Below are positions 43,745-52,177 of a stretch of DNA of 64,000 bases, piece after piece. Location of the stretch: NCBI GenBank assembly GCA_964415675.1, contig CAYQBG010000012.1, forward strand, positions 62,001 to 126,000, read 5' to 3'. Made by a program: the position numbers and the translations under genes. This DNA is from UBA5336 sp964415675. Lineage in GTDB: Bacteria > Pseudomonadota > Alphaproteobacteria > Caulobacterales > Hyphomonadaceae. The stretch's first letter is position 1. Each line of letters opens with the position of its first letter. A model generated the notes under the pieces. It searched no databases. It was not told the origin of the DNA and saw nothing but the letters and a program-made list of their open reading frames with translations.

Positions 43745-43774
43745 ACTATAGCCGCCTCGCCACGCACTCGGCAA
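43745..43774 (-). promoter_or_regulatory. Promoter of gltD-gltB
   Basis: On the minus strand a TTGCCG -35 (43769-43774) and a TATAGT -10 (43745-43750) are spaced 18 bp. Transcription would start about 20 bases before the gltD start codon. Confidence 0.6.
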
Positions 43775-43952
43775 GCGGCAAAACAAACGAAAGGCATCAT
43801 AACGAGGTGTTTAATTCGGGCAATGATCATGAATCGCTGGCGGCCAGCAGGAAAAATGAGTATTTAATATTGTTATGATACGATCATTGGGGCGCTTGCG
43901 TCTGGCCCGGATGTTGCCAATAAAGCCCAAACTCTCGCAAAGGCGCGCTCCA

Positions 43953-44813
43953 ATGTCCCTCCTCCAGCTTGTCATCATTTCCCTGATCCAGGGCGTGACC
44001 GAGTGGCTGCCGATTTCTTCGTCGGGCCATGTGTTGCTGGCAGCAGACTATTTCGGACTGGAGGGGCGCGACGAGCTGTTGATCAATGCCATGGCGCATC
44101 TCGGCACGCTGTTTGCCGTCCTGGCCTATTTCTGGCGCGACATTGTGCGCGCACTGCAAGGCGGGCTCGAGCTGATCGGAATCGGTCGCGAGCCGATGAA
44201 TGCGCTTTCGCCGCGTGCGCGGCTCGCACTCCACATTATTCTGGCCACGCCGATTGCCGTGATGGCCGGCATTTTCCATGAGGCCTTCCTTCCCGAAGCC
44301 TGGCAGGCATCGATGCGCAGCGTCTGGACGGTGGCCGGCGCAACGATCATCTTTGGGCTCGCGCTCTGGTGGGCCGACGCATGTGGCGGGCTGACGCGTC
44401 GCGGAGAGGACATGACGGCGACCCATGCCGTCCTGATCGGTGCGACCCAGGCCATCGCCGCCCTGATCCCTGGTACATCGCGCTCAGGGATCACGATGAC
44501 AGCGGCCCGCGCTCTCGGCTATAGCCGCACCGAAGCGGCGCGGTTCTCAATGCTTATTGGCGCGCCCTTGCTGGCCGCCGCAGGCGGCTATGCGCTTGTC
44601 CAGCTGACGGTTGCAGAACCCACCGCAGACGCCGTCGCCACCTTGTCTGACGGGCTCATTGTTGCTGCGCTGTCATTCGCCTCGGGCCTTGCCTCGATCT
44701 GGGGCCTGATGGCACTGCTCAAACGGATGAGCTTCCTGCCATTCGTGATCTATCGCCTGGTGCTTGGGGCGGCCCTGATCCTCACCAGCCCCGCCGCACT
44801 GGGCCTGTTCTGA
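43953..44813 (+). CDS. uppP: Undecaprenyl-diphosphatase
   Basis: This integral membrane phosphatase of about 286 residues (BacA/UppP) recycles undecaprenyl pyrophosphate for peptidoglycan and polysaccharide synthesis. It carries the two catalytic motifs EWLPISSSGH near the N-terminus and PGTSRSGITM in the middle, with about eight hydrophobic segments. The ATG at 43953 (MSLLQLVIISLIQGVTE) is the family start; the open frame extends to 43875. The 237 bp between it and gltD is AT-rich and holds the gltD promoter; I could not place a clear uppP promoter. Confidence 0.97.
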   Translation: MSLLQLVIISLIQGVTEWLPISSSGHVLLAADYFGLEGRDELLINAMAHLGTLFAVLAYFWRDIVRALQGGLELIGIGREPMNALSPRARLALHIILATPIAVMAGIFHEAFLPEAWQASMRSVWTVAGATIIFGLALWWADACGGLTRRGEDMTATHAVLIGATQAIAALIPGTSRSGITMTAARALGYSRTEAARFSMLIGAPLLAAAGGYALVQLTVAEPTADAVATLSDGLIVAALSFASGLASIWGLMALLKRMSFLPFVIYRLVLGAALILTSPAALGLF

Positions 44814-45025
44814 GCGCCCGCACCATGATGCAATGACGTGACGCGCGGCCGGAGAAACAAGAACGCCTCCTGCCGCGCGCCACCCCTCTCACAGCGCATC
44901 CCTCGCCTGCGGAGAGCCTTGTATGACAGTAAGCATTTGCTCGAAATCAGGCCCCAAAAAGCGTGTCATGTGGCGGTTTCGGGGCAGCGCGTGAATTTCA
45001 ATTTATGTTGACCATGCGATAGAAT
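44814..45025. other. Intergenic region between uppP and mnmC
   Basis: These 212 bp lie between convergent genes. A GCGCGGC / GCCGCGC inverted repeat flanks about 22 bases near 44843-44880, but it lacks a U-tract. The rest shows nothing I recognise; a 23-codon frame at about 44922 has no support. Confidence 0.35.
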
Positions 45026-46876
45026 TCAAAACACCCGCCGCCGCAGCCCTCGCAGGATGAAGCGCATGGCGCTGACACGCTCTCGCGCCTCAAGGCTTGC
45101 CGCGACAGGATCGCCAAACAGTTGCGCCGTGACCAGGCCCGCTATCCAGGGGGCGAAAGTAAAGCCACGGCTGCCGAGGCCGGTGGCGAGCCAGACACCG
45201 GGCCGCAGCGGCGCTTCGGCGTCTGCCGGCCGGCCCGTGCGCAAGCCGGAAAAAGCGTCCAGCGCGCGGTCGAAATCGGGAAGCGGCCCGGCCACTGGCA
45301 ACCGATCAGGCGTCGTCGCGCGGATCCCGGCGCGCGACACCGGCGTAGCCTCAAGCAGCTGACGCCGCCACCAGGGCGACAGCCCTTCCAGTGCGTCATC
45401 ATTTCGCTGGCGCGCCCTCTCGCGCACCTCCGGCGGCCCGTAATGGCGCTCGAACGTCGCCCCCCAGAGCCGCGTATCGCCCAGCGCCAGGGCATAATGT
45501 CCGCTGGCAGTGGCCGAAGCCGGCGCATCAGGGCAGCCGATGACGCTCTCGACCTGGCCCAGCCGGGGATCCAGCCCCAGAAACGGTGCATGGTCTTCGA
45601 CGGCCATACCATTGGCGAGGACGATCGCATCGAAGCGCTCGCCATCAACGCTGATCCGTTCCAGGTCGAGTGACGGTAACGCACCCAGCCGCATCTGCGC
45701 GCCAGACAGCAGGCCCCTGATCAGCGCCGCAGGCCGCAGGATCATAGCGCCCTTGTGCAGCAGCCCGCCGCCGGCAAGCGCTTCCAGGTCTTCCAGCGGC
45801 AGAGGCGGGTCGCTGAGGAGGCGCTCGAAACGGGCGGCCTCATCGGGATTTCGCGGCAACTGCCGGACGTCGGCCTTTTCGACACCCGCGCACCCGCCAT
45901 AAGCTTGCCGGGCAGCAAGATAGGCATCAATGAGAAGGCGCGCTTCTGGCGTGTCGCCGGCATCCAGGCGCGGCATGAGGAGGGCGAGCGGATTCCCGCT
46001 TGCGCCCGCTGCCGGCGCGGGCGCGCTGTCGAAGACGGTGACGCTGGCCCCGCGGCGTGTCAGTTGGCGGGCAAGCGCAGCCCCGGCAATCCCCGCCCCG
46101 ATCACTGCGACCGATTGGGGCGGGGCTGGCGGGCTGCACAATCCATGCCGGTCAGCCGCCTGCGCTGGCATCGAAGCGAGCCGTGCTTCCAGCCGTTCGC
46201 GCTTGCGGCCATGGCCGGGCCGCTTTTCGACCTCGAACCCGGCGTCGGCCAGGCCTCGGCGCACCTCTCCGGCCACGGTGAATGTCGCAAGCCGCGCGCC
46301 CGGCTGGCAGCGTTGCGCGATCAGCCGGTAGATCTCCGGCGTCCACATCGCACCGTTTCGGGCGGGCGAAAACCCGTCCAGAAACCAGGCATCGGCGAGG
46401 AGCGGAGCCTGAACCAGGGTTTCGGCAATATCGCCTATATGAAGGACAAGCCGCACCCCTTCTTCCGGCCAGCTGATGTCTCGCACGCCGCGCGCGCCGT
46501 GTGGCCAGCGCGCCAATAACCGTTCCGCAAGCGCGCCAAGCTCAGGACAGACCGACAATGCCCGCGCCGCGTCCTCCCGAAGCAAGGGGAACCCCTCGAA
46601 ACTGACAAAATTCAGCCAGGCCGAGGCGGAAGGGCGAACTGCCAGCCAGAGCTGCCATGTGGCAAGGAAATTCAACCCCGTGCCAAAGCCGGTCTCGGCA
46701 ATCGTGAACTGCTCGCGTCCGGCCCAGCCAGCCGGCAGGCCACAACCAGCCAGGAACACCGCGCGCGTCTCGTCCAGCCCGTCTCCGGTGGTGAAATAGA
46801 CATCGCCATGGCGCGTATCAACGGGCGTCCCGTCAGGTTTCCAGTCGAGGACAGGAGAAGAAGGAAGCCGCGCCAT
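45026..46876 (-). CDS. mnmC: Bifunctional tRNA modification protein MnmC
   Basis: This 616-residue protein has two domains. The N-terminal SAM-dependent methyltransferase (MnmC2; residues 1-235, with ETGFGTGLNFLATWQLW and WFLDGFSPARN) makes mnm5U from nm5U. The C-terminal FAD oxidoreductase (MnmC1; from about residue 250, with VAVIGAGIAGAALARQLTRRG) removes the carboxymethyl group from cmnm5U34 of certain tRNAs. Both halves look complete, and the length is typical. It follows the hotdog gene on the same strand by 33 bp. Confidence 0.96.
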   Translation of the reverse strand: MARLPSSPVLDWKPDGTPVDTRHGDVYFTTGDGLDETRAVFLAGCGLPAGWAGREQFTIAETGFGTGLNFLATWQLWLAVRPSASAWLNFVSFEGFPLLREDAARALSVCPELGALAERLLARWPHGARGVRDISWPEEGVRLVLHIGDIAETLVQAPLLADAWFLDGFSPARNGAMWTPEIYRLIAQRCQPGARLATFTVAGEVRRGLADAGFEVEKRPGHGRKRERLEARLASMPAQAADRHGLCSPPAPPQSVAVIGAGIAGAALARQLTRRGASVTVFDSAPAPAAGASGNPLALLMPRLDAGDTPEARLLIDAYLAARQAYGGCAGVEKADVRQLPRNPDEAARFERLLSDPPLPLEDLEALAGGGLLHKGAMILRPAALIRGLLSGAQMRLGALPSLDLERISVDGERFDAIVLANGMAVEDHAPFLGLDPRLGQVESVIGCPDAPASATASGHYALALGDTRLWGATFERHYGPPEVRERARQRNDDALEGLSPWWRRQLLEATPVSRAGIRATTPDRLPVAGPLPDFDRALDAFSGLRTGRPADAEAPLRPGVWLATGLGSRGFTFAPWIAGLVTAQLFGDPVAASLEARERVSAMRFILRGLRRRVF

Positions 46877-46909
46877 CCCGCGCCTTATAAGGCGGTGCAG
46901 CGCATAGCC

Positions 46910-47608
46910 TCAAGGCTTGCGGATTTCGATCCAGGTCTGGTCGGCCTGGGCGATGAGGTCTCCGGCAGCGGTGTAGATGGCAGTGCCGGCGCGGTGTTTG
47001 CGACCCTCCGATCCGGTGGGCCAGCCGATGACGAGCAGGTCTTCGCCAGGGGCCGGGCGCCGGTCGATCCGCGCGCTCATCCGGCCGAGCAGCACGAAAT
47101 CGGCATCTGTGAGCGCGAAGGCGCCGGGGCAATCGAGCGCGGCCCATAAGAAACGCTCACTCACCTGCCCATCTTCGCCCGCAAGGTCAGCCGACGGCGT
47201 CCAGGGTGCGGCGACAAGCGCGCTGCCGTCCAGTTTGCCGGCAAAGATGCGCAAGCCGTCGCCGGGCGCGCGGCCCGGCCCGCAGACAAAACAGGTGCTG
47301 AGGGAATGCGTCTCCGGCCCCGGATAGCTGGCCGGGCCCCTGCTTGCGGCTTCAAGGCCCGGAGAGGGCGGAACATCGGCGACATGCGCGCCGTCTCGCG
47401 CTTCCATGACCAGCGTCTCGCCATGCATGATATCGGCGCCGCCTTCATTCGGGCAAATCCGGAGCGGCGTCTCCAGCGGTGGAGGCGCGCGAAGCGTCAC
47501 TTCCACAGGTCGGGCTAGGCGTTCGGCCAGAAGGCCGGCGCAATAGCCGCCATTGCCCGATTGGGGCGGGCCATTGAACCGCGCATCGATCAACAAAGCC
47601 TCGCTCAT
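46910..47608 (-). CDS. Double-hotdog thioesterase-like protein
   Basis: This protein of about 232 residues starts MSEALLIDARFNGPPQSGNG and contains two hotdog-like halves. The first ends near residue 100; the second starts around LRIFAGKLDGSALVAAPW and contains FLWAALDCPGAFAL and GTAIYTAAGDLIAQADQTW, typical of acyl-CoA thioesterase or hydratase folds. A Cys-x2-Cys (CFVCGPG) lies between the halves. No catalytic residue is certain, so the substrate is unknown. The ATG at 47608 is preferred over 47644. It lies between an ArsC-like gene and mnmC on the same strand. Confidence 0.7.
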   Translation of the reverse strand: MSEALLIDARFNGPPQSGNGGYCAGLLAERLARPVEVTLRAPPPLETPLRICPNEGGADIMHGETLVMEARDGAHVADVPPSPGLEAASRGPASYPGPETHSLSTCFVCGPGRAPGDGLRIFAGKLDGSALVAAPWTPSADLAGEDGQVSERFLWAALDCPGAFALTDADFVLLGRMSARIDRRPAPGEDLLVIGWPTGSEGRKHRAGTAIYTAAGDLIAQADQTWIEIRKP

Positions 47609-47684
47609 GCTCTCGTCTTCCTTGTCCGCCAGCTCGAAATCCATCTTGCCAGTGCGGACCCCGAGCGGAAGCCCTCTCGCTGCG

Positions 47685-48029
47685 TCAGGTCAATTCGGCC
47701 TCGATCTCCTGCGTCCAGCCGAGATAGGCCGTGTCCGCGGTCTCGATGACCGGACGCTTGATCAGTTCGGGATGCGCGCAGAGCAGCGTGACGAGATCGC
47801 CGCCATCGGCCTGGCGTTTCTGTGCGTCCGACAGGCCGCGCCAGGTGGTCGAGCGCCGGTTGACCAGCCGTTCAGCCCCAAAGGCGCGAATCCAGCCCGG
47901 CAGTTTGGCGGGCAGGTCACTGTCCGCGCGGATATCGATCATTTCGACCGCATGGCCGGCCGCCTCTAGCGCCTTCCTGGCCTTGCGGCAGGTGTCGCAG
48001 TTTTTCAATCCATAAAGCCTCAGTTTCAT
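47685..48029 (-). CDS. ArsC/Spx-family (YffB-like) protein
   Basis: This 114-residue thioredoxin-fold protein resembles ArsC/YffB. The N-terminal Cys-x2-Cys motif lies in YGLKNCDTCRKARKALE, and the ArsC signature in LIKRPVIETADTAYLGW. YffB-like members are probably glutathione-dependent thiol reductases rather than arsenate reductases. No ars genes are nearby. The start ATG overlaps the stop of the upstream DUF2233 gene by 4 bases (ATGA), so the two are translationally coupled. Confidence 0.9.
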   Translation of the reverse strand: MKLRLYGLKNCDTCRKARKALEAAGHAVEMIDIRADSDLPAKLPGWIRAFGAERLVNRRSTTWRGLSDAQKRQADGGDLVTLLCAHPELIKRPVIETADTAYLGWTQEIEAELT

Positions 48030-48799
48030 TCCGCCTCCTGCATTTTCACAGCCGCGACCGGGGCGACGACGCCAATTATGGGGCCCATGTCGAGGCCGCG
48101 CTCATTGCGATCAAGGGCCGGCGCGTAAAGCTTCGAGATATTGCCGTCCAGATAGAGCGCGTTCGGGGTGTCGAGATGGTCCCTGAACAGGCGCGCAAAA
48201 AGATGCAAACTGACAGGAACCTCGCTGATCGCAAAGGAGACCGTCTGGCCATCTTCGCTCACGCCGACGCCGTTGCGCCGATATCGAGACCGGCTTTGAG
48301 CGCGCAAAGCGGGATGCAGCTCGCCCCCGATCACCAGCATCGGCCCCGATTGCGTGGCATGGTCGACCGACAGGTCAGCTTGCGCGAAGGCGCTGGACTC
48401 GCTGACGCCGGCCAGGTTTCCATCAATCCAGAACACGCCGTTCGGCCTGAGGTGGAAATTGCCCGGCCCGTCGGCGAGGCTGAGCGGAGCAAGAGCTTCA
48501 CCGGCGATGACACACAGCCCCACCGGCGCGCGGTCTGGATGGTACATGCCCGCATTCATGGCAAAGCGGAGTTCCAGCCCCTGCCCGGCCATATCTGTGG
48601 CAAGCGCGTCGAACTGGCCGTAAAGGCCGCCCGCCTCATCGGAATGGAAGATGCGGATATCGGCCTCATCCGTTTCGAACTGACACACGGTAAAGGGCGT
48701 CTCCGCGAACCGGACCTGCGCGCACTCGGCTAAGGCGCCACATGCCGATGCTGCAAGAGCCAGCGCACACAGGAAAGATTTCAGCCCGCTTGCAAACAT
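48026..48799 (-). CDS. Secreted DUF2233 / phosphodiester glycosidase-like protein
   Basis: This 257-residue protein has a signal peptide (MFASGLKSFLCALALAASAC) and a possible lipoprotein cysteine. It belongs to the DUF2233/NAGPA superfamily of phosphodiester glycosidases. Signatures are FAMNAGMYHPDRAPVGL, NGVFWID, QSGPMLVIGGELHP and the late YLDGNISKLYAP. The stretch RRNGVGVSEDGQTVSFAIS is also typical. It should act in the periplasm on cell-envelope glycans, the substrate being unknown. It is coupled to the ArsC-like gene downstream. Confidence 0.87.
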   Translation of the reverse strand: MFASGLKSFLCALALAASACGALAECAQVRFAETPFTVCQFETDEADIRIFHSDEAGGLYGQFDALATDMAGQGLELRFAMNAGMYHPDRAPVGLCVIAGEALAPLSLADGPGNFHLRPNGVFWIDGNLAGVSESSAFAQADLSVDHATQSGPMLVIGGELHPALRAQSRSRYRRNGVGVSEDGQTVSFAISEVPVSLHLFARLFRDHLDTPNALYLDGNISKLYAPALDRNERGLDMGPIIGVVAPVAAVKMQEAE

Positions 48800-48891
48800 G
48801 CGCCCATATCTGCCTCAACTGCATATGACTGAAAACCGCGCGATGCAGCGACTTTCCCATCTGCGAAACTCGTCTATGTGTAGACGCCATC

Positions 48892-49365
48892 ATGCTGAGA
48901 CCCCACGCCTTCGCCATCCCTCTCGCGCCGCTCGCACTGACCCTTGCAGGGCTTATCCCCTTCATCGCTGGGGCCGCAGCCATCCACGCCTTTGCAGGCG
49001 ATGTGGCGCGCCAGGCCAGCGCGAAACTTGTGCTGATGCTCTATGCGGGCGTGATCCTGAGCTTTCTTGGCGGTGTGCGCTGGGGCGTGGAAATGTCGGT
49101 GCGCCGCGACGCCCCGCGTCTCGGCATTCTGACGCTCTCGGTTATCGGTTCGCTCGCCGGCTGGGGCGTGGCCTGGACTGGTGCGCTTGGCGGACTTGCG
49201 CCCTGGCAATTTCTCGCACTGGCCGGGCTGATCGTCGCCCACTGGCTCTGGGACACGCTTGCCGCTGGCGACCTGCCGGCCTGGTATGACGGGCTGCGCG
49301 CGATCGCCAGCCTTGGCGCGGGTATATCTCTGGTTGCGGCATGGGCCGCAGGCTCACCTTTCTGA
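48892..49365 (+). CDS. DUF3429 (TMEM69-like) membrane protein
   Basis: This 157-residue inner-membrane protein has four to five hydrophobic segments. The conserved DUF3429 core is AGVILSFLGGVRWGVEM, with the following hydrophobic segment VIGSLAGWGVAW. The function of this family, found in many alphaproteobacteria and mitochondria (TMEM69), is unknown. It is divergent from the DUF2233 gene and its 3' end overlaps the convergent dsbB by 12 bp. Confidence 0.85.
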   Translation: MLRPHAFAIPLAPLALTLAGLIPFIAGAAAIHAFAGDVARQASAKLVLMLYAGVILSFLGGVRWGVEMSVRRDAPRLGILTLSVIGSLAGWGVAWTGALGGLAPWQFLALAGLIVAHWLWDTLAAGDLPAWYDGLRAIASLGAGISLVAAWAAGSPF

Positions 49366-49884
49366 AGGCATGAACGCGGTTTGGCGGGCGGCCAGGAAGC
49401 TGAGTCCGGCCAGGCCAAGCGAGGCCATCCCGTTCCAGGCGGCCATGGACAGGCCGAGAAACGACCAGAGGGTATCGGTGCAGGAGGCAATTGCGACCGG
49501 CTGGTCGATATCGATGGTCCCGCTGATGATCGTCTCGCGGCTGGCACCGGCTGCACACCCCGATGGCGCGCTGAACCAGCCATACTCCACGCCCATATGA
49601 TAGAAAGCAACAACGGCCCCGACCAGAAAGGCGAGGCCGATCAGCAGATTGAACGCCATAAGAAAGCGCCGAGTCGGCTGCCAGCGCCACAAGGCCAGCC
49701 CGGTGATCGCCATCGCCACCACCGCCCAGTAGACCTCCCGCTGTTTAAGGCAGAGCGGACAAGGGGCGAGCAGCATGGCCCGTTCGAAAAAATGCGCCGC
49801 GCCCAGCATGGCCAGCGAGGCAAGGATTGCCAGCACGGGCCAGCGCCAGCCGGAGATACGGTTGAGGATCGCTTGCATGGCCAT
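49354..49884 (-). CDS. dsbB: Disulfide bond formation protein B
   Basis: This membrane protein of about 176 residues re-oxidises DsbA and passes electrons to quinones. The periplasmic active-site Cys pair is in APCPLCLKQREVYW, and the second pair is in SGCAAGAS and IASCTDTLW. Four hydrophobic segments fit DsbB. The ATG at 49884 is chosen over the frame to 49923; 49878 is also possible. No dsbA is nearby. The 3' end overlaps the convergent DUF3429 gene. Confidence 0.9.
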   Translation of the reverse strand: MAMQAILNRISGWRWPVLAILASLAMLGAAHFFERAMLLAPCPLCLKQREVYWAVVAMAITGLALWRWQPTRRFLMAFNLLIGLAFLVGAVVAFYHMGVEYGWFSAPSGCAAGASRETIISGTIDIDQPVAIASCTDTLWSFLGLSMAAWNGMASLGLAGLSFLAARQTAFMPSER

Positions 49885-49954
49885 CAGTCTTGCCGTCAAG
49901 TCCGGCGCGGAGCAATGCGGCAAAGCACACGCATGGAAACCCGTGGCGGGCCGG

Positions 49955-50566
49955 TCAAATCCCGATCAGCCCGCGCACCGTGTCGATGCCGAAGGCGGCG
50001 ACCGAGATGAGGAAGGCGACCCAGGCACTGCCCAGCACCAGGCCGCCCATGACCAGCAAGCCGTCCCGCTGGATCAGGCCGAAACTCGCCAGCGCCACGG
50101 CAAAGCCGGGCACGGTATTGGTCATTGGCAAGGGTACCAGGATGGACGCGCAGAAGATGCAAAGGATCGCCCCGATGACGCGCTCGGGGCCTGCGCCTGT
50201 GAGGAAGGTCAGCCTCGGGCGAGCGATGGCCTCAACCCATCCGAACCATTTGCGCCCGCCGCGTGCGGTATTGCTCAGGCCCTGCTTGTCGATCTTGCGC
50301 GCCGCGAGGTTGCCCGGCAGCCAGGGCTCCTCGCGGCCAAGGGCCATCTGTGCGGCGAGCGCCATCATCGGCAGCGAGACGATCTGCGGCACAAGATAGA
50401 GAAACGGCACGCAGCAAGGCAGCGCCAGCACAAACAGCATCGCCCCGAAGGCACGCTCATCCAGCCGGTCCATTATCTGACGCAGCGTAAACCCATCTGG
50501 CCCGGCCTCCTCGGCCATGGCCTCTATGGATTGCAGAAGCGTGCGGGGCGGCGCTGCGACGGTCAT
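49955..50566 (-). CDS. Exopolysaccharide synthesis ExoD family protein
   Basis: This protein of about 203 residues belongs to the ExoD family, linked to exopolysaccharide formation and alkali tolerance in rhizobia. Typical segments are GFTLRQIMDRLDERAFGAML, PCCVPFLYLVPQIVSLPMM and ERVIGAILCIFCASILVPLP. Several hydrophobic helices place it in the inner membrane. The frame is open to 50950 but would cross the tRNA-Leu gene; the ATG at 50566 (MTVAAPPRTLLQSIEAMA) is the sensible start. No polysaccharide cluster is nearby. Confidence 0.88.
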   Translation of the reverse strand: MTVAAPPRTLLQSIEAMAEEAGPDGFTLRQIMDRLDERAFGAMLFVLALPCCVPFLYLVPQIVSLPMMALAAQMALGREEPWLPGNLAARKIDKQGLSNTARGGRKWFGWVEAIARPRLTFLTGAGPERVIGAILCIFCASILVPLPMTNTVPGFAVALASFGLIQRDGLLVMGGLVLGSAWVAFLISVAAFGIDTVRGLIGI

Positions 50567-50678
50567 GAGCGGGGCAGTAGCCGGCTTTTGGCCCGGCGTC
50601 GAGGCTCTTGACGGGGCCTTCCGCCTGGCGCTCGCCGATTGACAAGCTGCGCGCCAGGCGGCATCGCCATACCCGCCT

Positions 50679-50765
50679 GCCCCCGTGGCGGAACCGGTAG
50701 ACGCGGCGGATTCAAAATCCGCTTGCCTTGCGGCAGTGCCCGTTCGAGTCGGGCCGGGGGCACCA
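50679..50765 (+). tRNA. tRNA-Leu (anticodon CAA)
   Basis: Class II tRNA of 87 bases with the 3' CCA encoded. The acceptor stem GCCCCCG pairs with CGGGGGC. The anticodon loop is TTCAAAA, with anticodon CAA at 50713-50715. A long variable arm (CTTGCCTTGCGGCAG) and a T arm with TTCGAGT complete the cloverleaf. It reads UUG codons. Confidence 0.96.
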
Positions 50766-50913
50766 TTTGCAGCCGGTGGTGCGCAGCGCAAAATCCTGGT
50801 CTGAGTTGGCATTGACTCGTCGGAAGACCCACACCCACGAGCGCGAGTCGGGGCTTTCATCTGGTGATTGATAGCCGGCAAAGGCGAAAATATGTGCCGC
50901 GGGAGCTTCTGGA

Positions 50914-50943
50914 TCTGCGCTTCGTTTCGTCCCGGAATGCGGA
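50914..50943. repeat. Copy 2 of a 30-bp dispersed repeat
   Basis: Matches 24281-24310 at 28 of 30 positions. It lies between tRNA-Leu and the xerC-like gene, ending just 9 bp before the latter's ATG, so the repeat probably covers the gene's 5' untranslated leader. The rest of 50766-50952 holds nothing recognisable. Confidence 0.55.
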
Positions 50944-50952
50944 CCGACACAC

Positions 50953-51888
50953 ATGCTTAACGCCAATGCACCAGACTCGCCGGTGATGGACTTGCTCAAT
51001 GCCTTTCTTACCCATCTGGGAGACGCACGGCGTCTGTCGCCGCACACAGTCGATGCGTATCGCAGCGACCTTTCGGCCTTTCTCGGCTTTCTGGCCGGCC
51101 ATCTTGGCGACGCGCCGGATATCGATAGCCTCGCCAGGCTGGGCGCGCGCGACATAAGGGCCTTCCTGGCCGCCCGCCGGCGCGATGGTCTCGCGGATGC
51201 ATCAATTGCCCGCAACCTGTCGGCCATTCGCAGCTTTTATGCCTGGCTCGACCGGGCGCATGGCCTTGCCAATGCCGAAATAGCCCTGATGGATGGGCCA
51301 AAGCGTCCACGCAGACTGCCCCGCCCGATCTCCATGCCCGCCGCCAGAGAGATGATCGAATCGGGCGACGAGGGCGAAGCACCAGCCTGGGTCAGCGCGC
51401 GGGACGTAGCAGTCCTGTCACTGCTTTATGGCGCAGGGCTGCGCATTTCCGAGGCGCTGAGCCTGACCGGGGCTGACCTGCCCGCGCCAGAGCGGCTACG
51501 GATCGCTGGAAAGGGCGGAAAAATGCGCCTCGTGCCGCTGATCCCGGCTGTACGCGAGGCAATTGATACGTACGCAGATTGTGTGCCATTTGCCATCCAA
51601 CGTGACGCGCCGGCTTTCCGGGGACAGAAAGGCGGCCCGCTCAGCCCACGGATTATTCAGCTGCGGGTGCAGAAATTGCGAAGCGCACTCAGCCTGCCGG
51701 ACACAGCGACACCACACGCGTTGCGCCACGCCTTTGCGACCCACCTCCTGACCAATGGCGCCGACTTGCGCGCGATCCAGACACTGTTAGGACATGCCAG
51801 CCTGTCAACGACGCAGATTTACACCGATATAGACGGCGAAAGACTGAGGCATATCCATGAAGCGGCGCACCCTCGCGGGGGAAGCTGA
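50953..51888 (+). CDS. xerC: Tyrosine recombinase XerC
   Basis: This 311-residue site-specific recombinase contains all catalytic residues: Arg164 in YGAGLRISEALS, His255 and Arg258 in TPHALRHAFATH, His281 in LGHASLS and Tyr290 in TTQIYTDID. The N-terminal SAM-like core-binding domain is complete. XerC works with XerD at dif sites to resolve chromosome dimers at the septum together with FtsK. The sequence and length fit XerC/XerD rather than phage integrases. A tRNA-Leu gene lies close upstream, but no integrated element accompanies it. Whether it is XerC or XerD cannot be settled from one gene, but XerC is more likely. Confidence 0.9.
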   Translation: MLNANAPDSPVMDLLNAFLTHLGDARRLSPHTVDAYRSDLSAFLGFLAGHLGDAPDIDSLARLGARDIRAFLAARRRDGLADASIARNLSAIRSFYAWLDRAHGLANAEIALMDGPKRPRRLPRPISMPAAREMIESGDEGEAPAWVSARDVAVLSLLYGAGLRISEALSLTGADLPAPERLRIAGKGGKMRLVPLIPAVREAIDTYADCVPFAIQRDAPAFRGQKGGPLSPRIIQLRVQKLRSALSLPDTATPHALRHAFATHLLTNGADLRAIQTLLGHASLSTTQIYTDIDGERLRHIHEAAHPRGGS

Positions 51889-52177
51889 CGAGAGGGCCAG
51901 ACCGAACGCAGATATTACGGAACGCATCGTTCTGTTTCCGAAAAATTTACCATCATTGTACCTGCGCAGAGCCTCGGTCCTTAAATCGCCTTAACCAAGC
52001 AATGAGTTGAGCTGGCGAGATATCGACACCGGCAGACAAATAGTACGAAACGTACACGCACAAATATTGTGCCCGACCGTCAAGGGGGACGGCCGGGCAC
52101 TTTAACGCTGCAGCGAAGTGGAGGGTCAACTGAGGGGAAGAGCTCTCACTGCGTTACAGCGAACAGGTTCAGGGCGC
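51889..52177. other. Intergenic region between xerC and the CAP-domain gene
   Basis: These 289 bp are relatively AT-rich between convergent genes. They contain the large hairpin at 52069-52100, a small perfect palindrome GTACGAAACGTAC around 52043, and a TTAA-N6-TTAAC pair at 51981-51995 that resembles a CtrA box with 6-bp spacing. No open frame is convincing. An unannotated small RNA is possible. Confidence 0.4.
52069..52100. terminator. Long hairpin, probable bidirectional terminator
   Basis: GTGCCCG-A-CCGTC / GACGG-C-CGGGCAC forms a 12-bp stem with one A-C mismatch and a short AAGGGG-type loop. It is followed by TTTAA on the plus side and by AATATTTGT on the minus side. The place between convergent genes suits a terminator for both. 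Confidence 0.55.

Noticed and set aside
50567..50950. An N-terminal extension of the ExoD protein to 50950
   Set aside because: It would run through the tRNA-Leu gene antisense and reads as low-complexity sequence.
50679..51888. tRNA-Leu next to a tyrosine recombinase as a possible integrated element
   Set aside because: The recombinase has the XerC/XerD pattern, there is no phage or cargo gene near, and no duplicated tRNA end was found on the visible flank.
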